In this document: one piece after another, positions 44,701 to 55,210 of the stretch
Layout of the letters: each line of letters begins with the position of its first letter
How positions within the stretch are numbered: position 1 is the stretch's first letter
Assembly (NCBI RefSeq): GCF_033115175.1
Contig: NC_084837.1
Span: 10,306,266 to 10,370,265 of the forward strand
Direction of reading: 5' to 3'
DNA: 64,000 nucleotides
Source: Lepus europaeus
Lineage: Eukaryota > Chordata > Mammalia > Lagomorpha > Leporidae
Made by a program: the position numbers and the translations under genes
Notes under the pieces: generated by a model
Told to the model about the DNA's origin: nothing
Database searches by the model: none
Seen by the model: the letters and a program-made list of their open reading frames with translations, nothing else

Positions 44701-47700
44701 GTGCAAGCACTGGTGGTCGGGGCGCTACCCTGACACGCAGGTCACTGCGCACTCCTGGCCAGCCAGTGGGAACGCCAGGCCGGAGCCACAGCCGGCTCTG
44801 GAAATGACAGGGCTGACTGACCCGTGAGCCAGCAGGCTCGATCAGAACCACCGAGCCAGACGACTGTAAAACCTGAACACAGCTTTTCAATTTTAGGAGG
44901 CCCACACCACAATTTCAAAGTTATCCTTGCAAAGACTGTTCAGCTACACCAGCAAACGGAATGATCAAGCTGTGCTACCAACACCAAAGCCAACCCCCAC
45001 CCCAGAAATCACCGCACTCGGACACAGGACATCCCACTGGCTGCACGCACAGCCCCAGAAAGCAAACGGCCACAGTCACTGGTTGGAAATCAGGGGAGAA
45101 AAGGACTAAAACAGGACGGCTCAAACGGCATGTGTGTGTTCTGCTTCCACTCCATACACGGGTTAGAAGCAGATAAAGGATGTCTGGAATACCTCGGAAC
45201 CTTCATGAGATGTTCGGGCCGTGGACGGCAAGGGAGCACGGGGACACACTTTATTTCCAGGGCACAGATGCATGTTTTTTAAGCCTCACGTGTGACTTTA
45301 AGAAGTTCAACAAATGAGGGACATTTTAAGTCAGTGAGTAAGGGGAAGGTGGCTGCCAAGGCACGGCAACCAAGGGCCTGGGTGCGCGTGGTCTTGCTCC
45401 GGCCTTTCCAGCCCGAGCACACGGCTGTGCAGAAACAACACAAGCCACCAGCAGTGGCAGAGAGGCGTGGGGCCCTGGAGACTTCGGAGGGGCACCGGCA
45501 AGACCAGAGTCCGGTCAAACGCTCTGCTGCCAAGCAGCTTCCTTCTGAAGGGACAGAGGGCCCGGCAACACCTGGACCCAACCGGGAAACAAGAGTCCAC
45601 ACGTGGCCGTTTCCACAACACAGACCGGGACACGGCGGGCGGGCGCCCCTCTCCCTGTGAATGCACCACCTCTCCACCCCACAATCCTCTCCTTCCCTCC
45701 ATCCTCTCGGCCCTTGCTTCCCTCCACACCTCCACCCCTCCATCCTCTCTACCCCTCCTTCCCTCCATCCTCTCCACCCCTCCATCACTCCATCCTCTCC
45801 ACCCCTCCTTCCCTTCACCCCTCCATCCATCCACCCACCCCTCCTTCCCTCCATCTCTCCAACCCTCCATCCCTTCACCCCTCTACCCCTTCATCCCTCC
45901 ATCTCTCCTCCCCTCCACCCCTCCATCCTCTACCCCTCCTTCCCTCCATCCTCTCCACCCCTCCATCTCTCCTTCCCTCCATCCTCTCCACCCCTCTATC
46001 TCTCCTCCCCTCCACCCCTCCATCCTCTCTACCCCTCCTTCCCTCCATCCTCTCCACCCCTTCACCCCTCCTTCCCTCCATCTCTCCTCCCCTCCATCAC
46101 TGCATCCTCTCCACCCCTCCTTCCCTCCATCCCTTCACCCCTCCATCCATCCACCCACCCCTCCTTCCCTCCATCTCTCCAACCCTCCATCCCTTCACCC
46201 CTCTACCCCTTCATCCCTCCACCCCTCCACCCCTCTATCCCTCCGGCTGCCTGCAGCGTCCCTTGGATCTTTCTTGGCTTCACTGTTGACCTCCTCTTCC
46301 AATCAAATCCTGCATCCTAAAAAATCTTTCAAAACTGTATCCTCTGCTCCCACCTGCACCTGTTAGCACAACCCCTGCTTAAGCGGTCTGCTGTCCTCCA
46401 GGGCCTCCCACCTCGGGGCCCGTGTGATACCAGCTCACCGGGGCAATGGGGCGAGCGGCACAGCATGTCTGTGTGTTCTGCAGCCCAAGACCCAGACACG
46501 ATGTTGTTGGGTGTCCGGGCTCTACGGAACGCACCGAGAAGAAAGCACTGGAACAAAAGCCTCCTGTCTTTAAGAGTGCACACTGCACAACCAACGCACG
46601 CTGCCGCGCCGCACGCCGCTCCGTGGGAGGGACTGCCACAGGGAGCTGCTCCTGCACTGTGCCACAGTCACACAGCCGCCCCTCCCACCCACAGCACGTC
46701 TGCCTTGACGGCATCTGGATTTGCAAGCAGGCCCTAAAATACCTGCTGCTTCTGAAGGAATAGGCCCCTGTCCTAGAAGCTTATACACACCACCACCACA
46801 CACACGCACTCACACAGTTGTCACGAAGCCTCAGTTTCAGACCACAGAGCCAAACCAGCTCATACCTGTCTTAACTTTTCCTTGTGCTTTTCCACTTGTG
46901 CATTGAGTTCCTCTTGCATTTTCAGACGAGCGGCTGCTAAAGCCTCCTGTCGTCTGACGACAACATCGGGTTCTAAAACGGCAGAAAAGACCTGAGATAC
47001 AGCACCAGGCACAATGAAGCTGCAAACTCGTCTGCACATATTAGAAGCAGAACGGTTTCCACAAGCAGCTCCACCCTCTGCATATATTCTGCAGCTGAGG
47101 GGCAGGGGGCTGGGCCTTCGCCCTAACCATGGCATCTGCTAGCGCAGGTCTCTGAGCCCCTCCTGGCAATGCCAACTGCAGGGCTATGGGACAGTGGCCC
47201 CGTGATCAACATGCAGGCGGTCTGCTGGCCGCAGAGACTCCATGACACAACGGGGATTCCTCCCTAACAGGGTGGCCCGAATTCCAGCAGTCATCACGGA
47301 CAGGGTTTTCAGAATCCTTTCCCATCGTCTCAGTAGCTCAGGCCTGCGACAGACACTCTTGGGGTCTTTGTCCTGATTTCCACAGGGAAGAAGAAAAACC
47401 CCTCCAGCCAGCGTGCAGACTCGACATGACCACCCCCGATGAAGTCCTGCTCCTCTCCGGTCTGCAGAGCGCAGCTTCCCCTCCGGACCAACCACAGCTG
47501 GCACCACGACTCCCATGGCAGGTCTGGGAACGCAGTTCCTAACCAGCGCAAGGGTCACCGCTCAGGGGAACTGGAAATCGGGTCTGATGGGCGACGTCGT
47601 GACAATCAAAATGAGGCGCTCCATGCTCCTTGGGATAACTCGAGTTCGGAGGCAAACCCCTCAAGGGCTCATTTTACCCCGTGCCGTAAACGAGCCACCA

Positions 47701-48281
47701 CTTAACAGGCGGCGCACTGAGTGCTGTGCGTACCATCCGGCCGATTTAAAATCCCAGAAATTTAAAAAAACAAAATACACCTCCCATCCCCCTAACAAGG
47801 AACCAACTGGTGCAGGCCCACACGGGATCGCGCACTGACCCAGCGCGGCCTCGGCGCCGGCCAGCCGCCTCTGCCGCAGGCCCCGCAGGCGGGCGGACAG
47901 CTTCTGCAGGACGGCGTAGAGGACGATGCCGCTGAAGAGGATGTACCAGCCGTAGCTCGCCAGCACCGAGCCCACTGCAAGGAAGAAGACAGCCTTCCAG
48001 AAACGGGAACCGCTCCCCCGCCCGCCCGCGGGCCCTCGGCGCCGGGACCCCGAGGAGCAGACGCCCGAGGGCTCGCCCGCCGCCCCGGTCCCCGCCGGCG
48101 TCCGCGCCCGGCCGCCGGTTAGGCCTCCCGGGGCCAGGGCCGCGGCCGCACCGGGCCACCCACCGAACATGGCGGCGCGCCGGGCCGCGGCCCGCGGCGA
48201 CTCACCCGTGACGTGCAGGAAGCGCAGCCCCTCTGTCTCCAGCGCCGGCCGCGCGGACAGCAGCTCCCCTTCCCCCTCCAT
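41658..48281 (-). CDS. SELENOS: Selenoprotein S (VIMP), complete spliced gene
   Basis: Six coding exons (48281-48206, 47974-47840, 46972-46866, 44048-43959, 43863-43785, 41746-41658) total 576 nt: 191 residues including selenocysteine, against 189 recalled for human. The protein is a single-pass ER membrane component of the ER-associated degradation machinery that recruits the p97/VCP ATPase. Features seen are [16 protein letters not shown] at the N-terminus, a membrane segment at about residues 26-48, a long helical/coiled-coil region with the VCP-binding [11 protein letters not shown], a Lys/Arg-rich segment, and a Gly-rich tail with Cys175 and Sec190. All splice phases are consistent and there is no frame damage. 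Confidence 0.97.
41962..42263 (+). mobile_element. CSINE, 5'-truncated, in SELENOS intron 5
   Basis: gtcgccactgtggggctggcatcc to aaaataaataaataaatg. The first part of the tRNA-like head is lost. Confidence 0.85.
42470..42620 (-). repeat. Possible MIR fragment
   Basis: tttgagcaataaatcggtttccttatccgtaaaaccc resembles the reverse MIR core. Boundaries are vague. Confidence 0.4.
43327..43671 (-). mobile_element. Young CSINE with target-site duplication, SELENOS intron 5
   Basis: Full-length reverse copy. gcgcatctttttctttt at 43310-43326 versus gcgcatctttttccttt at 43672-43688. It ends about 110 bp from exon 5, in the antisense orientation that places a poly-T/A tail away from the acceptor. Confidence 0.95.
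43785..43863 (-). CDS. SELENOS: SELENOS coding exon 5
   Basis: 79 nt, acceptor tttgtcccaacag, donor GGTG|gtaagc. It reads [19 protein letters not shown] then KKPLRGG and ends one base into Gly163. It has one residue more than the human protein as I recall it (SSVVPKRK versus SSVLKRK). The intron upstream of it is only 95 bp (43864-43958). Confidence 0.95.
43959..44048 (-). CDS. SELENOS: SELENOS coding exon 4
   Basis: 90 nt, 30 whole codons: [19 protein letters not shown] then [11 protein letters not shown]. Acceptor ttccttctcag, donor CTCAG|gtagcg. It continues the charged helical region of selenoprotein S. Confidence 0.96.
44049..46865 (-). other. SELENOS: SELENOS intron 3
   Basis: A 2.8-kb intron between whole codons, dominated by the pyrimidine-rich array at 45669-46244. 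No SINE was recognised; the rest is unassigned. Confidence 0.9.
45669..46244. repeat. Pyrimidine-rich minisatellite (CCCTCCATC-type), 576 bp
   Basis: An almost pure C/T stretch with scattered A: cccctccttccctccatcctctcca and related units, without one fixed period. A block of about 90 bp (45811-45900) recurs exactly at 46131-46220, which shows higher-order duplication. On the SELENOS RNA strand it reads as GGAGGG/GGGTGGAGG-type sequence. Long open frames here are compositional artefacts. Confidence 0.93.
46866..46972 (-). CDS. SELENOS: SELENOS coding exon 3
   Basis: 107 nt, acceptor tgccgttttag, donor AGACAG|gtatga. It reads (E)[18 protein letters not shown] then [17 protein letters not shown]. 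It contains the VCP-interacting motif and the beginning of the coiled coil, and is the best conserved part of the protein relative to human. Confidence 0.97.
46973..47839 (-). other. SELENOS: SELENOS intron 2
   Basis: An 867-bp intron with no recognisable repeat or exon. Confidence 0.85.
47840..47974 (-). CDS. SELENOS: SELENOS coding exon 2 (membrane segment)
   Basis: 135 nt, acceptor cttccttgcag, donor CTGG|gtcagtg. It reads (V)[18 protein letters not shown] then [19 protein letters not shown] and AGAEAAL. The hydrophobic run followed by Arg/Lys-rich sequence is the single ER membrane anchor and its cytosolic border. The human counterpart differs at several of the last positions. Confidence 0.96.
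48206..48281 (-). CDS. SELENOS: SELENOS coding exon 1
   Basis: 76 nt, ATG at 48281-48279 in a strong context (gccATGG), donor ACGG|gtgagt. It encodes [19 protein letters not shown] then RFLHVT and one base of Val26. An in-frame upstream ATG exists at 48389, but this start matches the known protein. Confidence 0.95.
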
Positions 48282-48330
48282 GGCAGCCGCCGCCGCCGCC
48301 CGGCCGGGACGCGTCGCCTCCAGCGGGCCG

Positions 48331-48390
48331 CTTCCGGCTCGTCGCTGCGTACACGTGGCGCGCCGGGACGCGGCCGCGATCTCGTCCAAT
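48331..48390 (-). promoter_or_regulatory. SELENOS: SELENOS proximal promoter motifs
   Basis: On the gene strand: ATTGG (inverted CCAAT, 48386-48390), an E-box CACGTG (48352-48357), and CCGGAAG, an ETS-type site (48331-48337). All lie 50-110 bp upstream of the ATG. The human gene is ER-stress inducible; an exact CCAAT-N9-CCACG element was looked for here and not found. Confidence 0.45.
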
Positions 48391-48887
48391 CGCGGCTCGG
48401 CTTGTGGCGGGGGGCGTGTCCAGGGGCGTGTCCCGCCCTGGAGCGGCGGAAACCCGCCCCCACGTCCCGGGGCTGGCCGGGCGGTGCCGCGCCCGCGGGG
48501 GCGCTCCAGGCCGCCTGGGGGGTGGGTGGCGACTGACCCGTTTTCCCTATTTTTTGCCGCACGCGTGCTTTCGTGCTGCTTGGACCCTGAGGCTCAGGAA
48601 GTGAGGGTCCGCGCGGAGGCGGGATTTGCGTCCGTGCCCTTGGCCCGGGCGCACTGGGCGGCGGGGCTCAGGGGCTGGCGACCCCCAGCCACCGAGGGCA
48701 GCCGCCTGCTGCCGGGCGAGAAAACCCCCGCCGACCCTCGGGGTTCTCCGGGTCTGCACCGCGTGGGCCAGAGTCTTTTGCGCGGGCTGGCTCTTAGCAG
48801 GAGTCCTGGGGCGTCATCCGCGGCTCTCGTGACACCGCTCATGCCCACCGTACCCACCGATTTGGACATTTGACCTCAAGCCGTATT

Positions 48888-49136
48888 TGTTTTTATTTCA
48901 GAGACTTGAGCACCCCCATCCCTGGGTCGCTGCCCACAAGCGCGCAGTGTCCAGGGCTCGGCCGCGGAGCTCCATCCAGGTCTCCGACGTGAACGGCGGC
49001 GATCCAGCCACTTCAGCCAGGACGGGCTGCTCCCCAGGGTGCCCGAGGGCTGGAACCTGGGCTGGGGAGACCCAGGGCTGGAACCTGGGCCCTCCCACGT
49101 GAGATGCAGGTGACCACTAGGCCACACCTGCACCCC
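48888..49136 (-). repeat. Old SINE, reverse
   Basis: ttgtttttatttcagagacttgag tail side, body tccatccaggtctccgacgtg, and end gaccactaggccacacctgcacccc. Diverged CSINE-like layout; the segment gctggaacctgggc is duplicated inside it. Confidence 0.55.
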
Positions 49137-50451
49137 GAGGGTTTCTTTGAGAAGCAGTTGAAGCACACATACCGACGTGTTTCAAAAGAGTTGAGGTTCA
49201 GGAGTGTAACAAATTGAGAAACTAGGGAACAGGTGGTAACATCAGAGTTTGCCACCTGTCGTCACCAGGGTGACTGCAGTACCGTGCGATGAGGCACAGA
49301 CCCACTGCTCTTCCATTGCTGCTGTGCAGAGACGTTGCCCGAGGGGCTGGTGCACCACCCTCCCGGTGCTCCCAGCACGCCCCGGAGGCCAGGTGGGGTG
49401 CTCCCAGCACGCCCCGGAGGCGGGGAAGGAGATTCCCACCGGCACTGGAGGTCACGGCCACAGCAAGTCCAAGGCCCCTTCACCTGACAGCCACCTTGAA
49501 AATGGCCTGAAACCGGGAGACGGAGGGCTCTGGAGGTGGGAGCAGGGCTGGCAGGCTGGCCGCGTCTGGGGAGACTGGGAAGGGGTTTCATTGGTGCCTT
49601 GATGCCTTCCTCCCACTTGTAAAGCCAGGAACCTTCCCTCTGCTCCAGTGTCTTCTCACTTGGCTCGGGCGTCTTGCTGGAACTCTAGTTACTCCTTGGG
49701 GTTATGGTCGCGGTGAGGAGTCCTGGGTACCCTGCATGCAGACAACGATCAAGTGTCAGGATGGGCTGGCTGCCTGACCTGTTATGCTGGGAAGGACATT
49801 AGGTGTGGGGTCACTGTTCACGGAAGCCACCGGGCAAGGCCTCTCTTCTCCCCGGAAGTTTTTGCTCAGAGAAGGGCTCACAGCACCGAAGTCGGAATCA
49901 GTGCTTGGGAGCACAGTTTCATTTTTCCTTGGTGACTTCACAGGACTGGTAGCCTGGGCTCACCAAGAAAACAGCCCTCACCAGAACCCCGCCTTCTAAG
50001 AGGCGGCGAATGGAAGCAGGGAGCTTCGAGAACCTTACAGTGTAGCTGGGAAACTAAGATGCTCAGAGTAGCTGTGGAGGACAGGCCCAGTGCAGACACT
50101 GGCTGTTGCCGGCCTGCCCCCCACCCAGTGAGTTAAGTCAATCTGCATATCCCGAAACGCGGGGTGCTGCATCTGTAAGTGCTTTGTTTCCTTGTTGCCC
50201 CACATCCTCGACTGTGATGTCCGTCATGGCAGCGTCACTTGTGGGGAAAAAGTGAACGATTCTTTCACTCAGGGTTTTGCAAAGTAAGATGGAAACCAGC
50301 ACCAACTAGGAAAATATTTCAAAGATAAATGAAATTACCTTTATATATTGTAGCATGTGTACTTAGATACTTAGTATAATAATATGAGTAGATTGGGTGG
50401 GTGAGGGATAGGGTTTTGTTTCAGTTCCTAACATGTTTTTCTTTCTTTCTT
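49137..50451. other. Intergenic between SELENOS and SNRPA1, nothing recognised
   Basis: A tandem pair of about 38 bp (gtgctcccagcacgccccgg) lies at about 49367-49420. No gene was found. Confidence 0.4.
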
Positions 50452-50697
50452 TTTTTCTTTTTTTTAAATTTTTATTTATTAGAAAGGCAGAGAGATCTTC
50501 CATCCCTGGTTCACTCCCCAAATACCTACAACATCTGGAGCTCTCAATCCAGTCTCCTGTGTGCATGGCGGAGACCCAAGAGCCTGAGCCCATTGCCTGC
50601 TGCCTCCCGGGTGCACTTAGCAGGAAGTGGGGCACTGAGCCAAGCTCTCCAGCGTGGGATGCGGACAGCTTCTTTGCTGCTACGCCAACACCCCGTC
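50452..50697 (-). repeat. Old CSINE copy, reverse
   Basis: tttaaatttttatttattagaaaggcagagag to tacgccaacaccccgtcc. The centre is shortened. Confidence 0.75.
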
Positions 50698-52294
50698 CTG
50701 CCAGCACTGTTCTGGGTCCCAGTGACGAAGTGACACATTCTTCCTAGCCTTGCCCTTGTACCTAGGTGTGTCAGCTCACCAAGCTTGTCTATAGTGTACG
50801 GTGACCTCAGCAAACTTTGCTCAGTGTTAACTGCTCAGGAGTTGTTTGCAGAAGGAGGACAAGTGCAGATGGCCACCACGCCGGCGACCACAGGAGCCTC
50901 ATGATTGGCCTCCCTTCGTCCTTCCTGGCGCCACTGCCTTGCCATGGCCTCCAGGAGCAGGGAAGGCCGTTCTCCAGCCTCCGACTCGTGCCGGGCCACG
51001 TGGCTTGCTTTGCTTAACAGCAGTGGGCAGAAGAAAGTGTGTCAATTTGGAGGCCTTACGAAGCCTCTGGTGTTTACTTCGTGTGCCTTTGTGAGGTTGG
51101 CTCACCTGTCCAAGGAGGAGACAGAGCTGAGCCAGGCCTGCAGTGAACAGAGCCAGCTGTGAGAATGAACATAACAGCTGGCTCTGTGTTCATAACAGGG
51201 CGTACCAGCCCTGAGCACCGCGGCGGCCTCCTACACAGCACTGTTGTGGCAGTAGCTAACCAATAAATTGCCAAACTCACCTTTCCACAGAAGTAAACAA
51301 ACGAGGTGTGGGTAGCTCGGGAAGACCGCAGAGGGCCATCGAACAATGGCGTTTCTCAAACCTAACAAAGGACCCACCTCGTCCAACGACACGCTCGTAG
51401 GCTCCCCATGTGGCCTCTAAATTATGCCCATTAGGTGTGCGTGTGACACCTGGTGGCTATTTCCAACATTCATAGTTCACGGGCCCACAACACTCCCAAT
51501 ATTCTAATCAACGGAACGCAGTTCCACAGAAACCAAGTTCGCCTGGACGTGGCGCGACTGTGTCCTTGTACAAGTTTCTCCTGCGACTGACATTGCCATC
51601 CTGAGCCTCAGGTTCGCAGCGTTCTGGGGCAAGTTGGGTTGTAGTAAAGCCAATTTTTCTGGTTCTGAGTTACACATAGGGGCTGAGCTCTGGGCACAGC
51701 AGTCCTCATTTTTCCCTGGTCCGTCTCGCAAAACCTCCGTCGGGACGATGGCACACACAATGCCACAAGGGGGCCTGCGGCTTTTTCCTCCCAGGTCAAA
51801 CTGCTCAGTCCAGATCTATTCAGGAAACAGCACCCGCGCCTCGGCCATTGCTAAGTGACGGGGGGCAGTGAGGCCAGGGACCCACGGTGCACTACTCCCT
51901 AGAGGTTAAGGAGTGTGAGCAGGAAGTCTCAGGACATCCACGCCTAATAGCAGGCAAGTTGTCATCACTGGGCCTGACAGCAGCGAGTCCCGCTCGGTAA
52001 GACGGCTCACAGGTGACGGATCTGAGACTCGGGCACCCGGCAGAGGGGCCTCCCTGCCATCTGTGAAGGGTGGGGTCATTTTCGTTGTCCTGTCAGAAGC
52101 GACAGGGAACAAGGAATGCATTCACCAGAGTTACCACGTGCTTTCCAAAGCATTCTGGGATGCTTAGCAGGCTGTCTTCCTGGCCAGAACCTAGGCTCCC
52201 GGAGGCCCAGCGCCTCAGGTCTCGGGCGCCCCAACTGCTCCTTGTAAGAGCGATCAGCTGACTGGCAATCACCAAAACCCGTTCAGGGCGCTGT
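50698..52294. other. Intergenic, nothing recognised
   Basis: No exon-like frame or identifiable repeat. Confidence 0.35.
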
Positions 52295-52440
52295 TTACGG
52301 CAGTGCTGCCCACTCTTACCGTCACCCAGAGCTTTAAAAAGTCCAAAGAAGTCAGAATCCCTGGCGGAGAGCCCAGGCACCGGCATTCCTTCCCAGAGGC
52401 CTCAGGTTCAGTCTGGGTTAAAGAACCACTCACTGGTGGA
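52295..52440. mobile_element. Probable MER5-type hAT fossil
   Basis: Sequence from gcagtgctgcccactcttaccg through agagctttaaaaag, gaatccctggcgg and cccaggcaccggcattcc to gggttaaagaaccact resembles a non-autonomous MER5 element. Assigned from memory. Confidence 0.5.
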
Positions 52441-52724
52441 CAGTGACAGTGGGGGCAGCGGCTGGCGTGGACACCTGCGGCTGCAGGAAGCATGCCAGAG
52501 AAGCCTCGATCCTCCCCGCCGTGTCCCAGCGCTGGAAAATGCTGCTCCTCCACTCACGCTGCGTCAGCGACAAGCACCGCTCACCTCACCAGTAGTGTGC
52601 AAACCAACAGTCACTCGTGTATGCACCTGTAGGAAGTACAGCAGCGCCCCCAGATCTGGGGGGTGCCTGACACGCTGGAAAATGCCGCTCCGTCCCAGGG
52701 ACTTCAGAGTCTGTGGAGGAGGTG

Positions 52725-52990
52725 GGCACTTGTTGCAGCAGGCAACGTGACACTTGAGACCCGGATGTCTGTCCCTCATGGGAGTGCAGTCCCACTTCCC
52801 ATTCCAGCTTCCCGCTAATGTGTACCCTAGAAGGCAACAGTGATGGCTCAAGTGCTTGTGACCCTGCCACCCGCTTGGGAGTCCAGGTTCCAGGAGTTGG
52901 ACTGTCCCAGGCGTTTGGAAAGGGTGAACCAACAGATGGAAGATCCCTCCGAGTCTGCCTCTCTCTCTGCCTTTAAAATAAATTTAAAAT
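52725..52990 (+). repeat. Old CSINE copy, forward
   Basis: gcacttgttgcagcaggcaacgtgac head side, ttcccattccagcttcccgctaatgtg, and ctctctctgcctttaaaataaa at the end. Confidence 0.7.
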
Positions 52991-53388
52991 TTCCTTTTCT
53001 CTTAGATAGCACTTTGTGGCTTCTCTCTAGCATCACTCTTGTGTTTTGGGATCTTGAGTGAAATCAAGGCTACTGGAGCACAAACACTAAGCTATTGCAA
53101 CAGCTGATCTGATAACCCAGACAGGCACTAAGTAACTAGTAGGCAGGCAGTGCATACAACGTGGGTAAGCTGGACCAAGGCTGACTCATGGCCCAGGTGC
53201 AGGACTGTTGAGATTTAACTTACAGTTTATTTGAGATTTGAATCTTCCGGTTTATTTCTGGATTTGTCCATTTACTATTCTTGGACTGCAGTTGGCCACT
53301 GAAACTGGCTGCAGTTTGACTGTAGCTGAACCATGCAAAGCAAAACCACAGGTAACAGAGGATTCCCGAGTACAGATAAAATTCTTTT
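52991..53388. other. Intergenic, nothing recognised
   Basis: No feature was identified. Confidence 0.3.
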
Positions 53389-53705
53389 TCTAAATTTTTA
53401 TTTGAAAGGCAGAGTTGCAGAGAGAGAGGGAGAGACACAGTGAGATCTTCCATCTATTGCTTCACTCCCTAAATGGCCACAATGGCCAGGGCTGGGCCAG
53501 GCCAAAGTCAGGAGCCAGGAACTCCATCCAGGCCTCCCCTGTGGGTGACAGAGGACCAAGTCCCTGGGCCATCTTCCATTTCTTTCCCAGGCACTTAGCA
53601 GGAAGCTGGATTGGAAATGGAACAGCCGGGACTTGAACCAGTGCCCACAGGGGACGAGGCCATCCCAGACAGCAGCTGAACCTGCTGCACCACAACGCCG
53701 GCCCC
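53389..53705 (-). mobile_element. CSINE copy, reverse
   Basis: ctaaatttttatttgaaaggcagagttgc, core ggccaaagtcaggagccagg, and end ctgcaccacaacgccggcccc. Confidence 0.9.
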
Positions 53706-53856
53706 AAGGATACTGATTCGTGAGTCCCACAGTGAGGCTGCACTTTATGAAGAATGTGGAGAAGTAAACATTTCACAGATGACAAGGAAGCCGCCCAGAA
53801 ATCCCGCCCCGTGACAGAGCCCTTACACTTCACTGCAAACACAGCACAACAGGCTA

Positions 53857-54065
53857 CTCGGCACAGTCAGTGGCCTTTATTTTATGATCCGTAGAAAACC
53901 GACATTCAGATTTCCAAATTTAATTACAAAATCAGCAGCAGCAGTTTCAAGCATCTCAACCACGCTGACGGGTTCCACTCTGCCGACAAACAAGGTTCTT
54001 ATTCCATGTGCACAAAGCAGGACCTGGCCGAAGACAGCCTGGTCATCACCCCCACGCCGCACTGC
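53857..54065 (-). other. SNRPA1: SNRPA1 3' UTR
   Basis: About 210 nt between the stop codon and the predicted cleavage site after AATAAA. Confidence 0.65.
53876..53881 (-). terminator. SNRPA1: SNRPA1 poly(A) signal AATAAA
   Basis: tttatt on the plus strand is AATAAA on the gene strand, 185 nt after the SNRPA1 stop codon. Cleavage is expected around 53855-53865. Confidence 0.75.
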
Positions 54066-54124
54066 TCAGGATCCGTTTGTGACCGTGTCTTCTTCCATCT
54101 CTTCTTCAGCATCATCAGCGGGCC
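54066..54124 (-). CDS. SNRPA1: SNRPA1 last coding exon (9)
   Basis: 59 nt, acceptor tggttttcttcag. It completes Gly, then reads PADDAEEEMEEDTVTNGS and stop TGA (54066-54068). This acidic tail is typical of the protein; human has PTDDGEEE at its start. Confidence 0.96.
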
Positions 54125-55160
54125 CTGAAGAAAACCATAACCAGAAGTCATGCTAAGGCACAGATTCTGCACCTGACATGTGAGAGCCAGGTACGGACAT
54201 GGCACAGACGAAGCAGCCCTGCCTCTCTCCTGGACAGGCACTGGGAGGCACGGTCGAGTTCTAAGGAGAGGGCAAAGGGTGTTGTACAGAAGTCCAAACC
54301 TTCGTCTCTCAGCGCAGCTGACCACACGTTTGTACATGGGCAGAGAAAGGTCACCCCTGAGTTTTATTCTTGCCACTGCCACGGGCAAACAAACTAGAAA
54401 CACTCAGAAACGTCTGGGCACTGGCAGCCCCTGGGGACCACCAGCGCGTTTACTCTGCGTCGGGGATGGGGCAGCAGGAACTGAAGCCCGCTTCACTGTT
54501 CAACAGCTACAGCCACGTGCGGTCAGTCCCTCCTGTCGACCGCCGGGGGAGATCACTCGGCAGTGTGCGCTGTGTCCACGGCTAGACCTACACCTCATTT
54601 CTAGTTGGAAACTACCAGGAAGCAAGCCTGCAAGGAGTGCTGCTCAGCCCAGGCCCGAGACCCAGCAGTGGAGCAGCAGGAGGGCTTCCCAGTCTCTTCT
54701 CCCTCATGTACTCGGGTTCCTAGTTCAGCCCCAACTCCAGCGTTCTGAGGGAAATCATTAGGTCAGGAACCAGTCACACCACCGTCACAAAGAGCAGCTC
54801 TCAAACTGCCCCTTCCCAACCTCTGTCACCACTGAGCCCTGCGAGCCTCACCAGACTCGGCCCATCACACGGCTGTGGTGCCCTGCGTAGGCACCCTCTG
54901 CCGTCCATCTCATCTGGCCGCGTTCTCCCCAAGCCTGAGGGTCATTCACTATGGCCCCTTTCAAGTTCAACTGTGCCTCATTTTTGGTTGTGCAGCTCCC
55001 TGTTCAGAAGTGTCTCTCTCAAACTTTTTAGGGTTAGGCCCTAGGGGCTTTTGTTTATGTATACCAGATTTATGGACAGTGTTAGAAATTAAAACTGTGA
55101 TCTTAAAAAAAAAAAAAAAAAAAAAAAACTGGAACAATCTAATATATATATATACATATA

Positions 55161-55210
<50 letters not shown>

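Larger units (their letters stand above)
47830..48830. promoter_or_regulatory. SELENOS: CpG island at the SELENOS promoter
   Basis: CpG-dense sequence spans exons 2 and 1 and about 500 bp upstream. There is no TATA box. Limits are by eye. Confidence 0.8.

Noticed and set aside
45467-46366. A 299-codon Pro/Ser/Leu/His-rich frame and its overlapping partners
   Set aside because: It is translation of the pyrimidine-rich array inside SELENOS intron 3.
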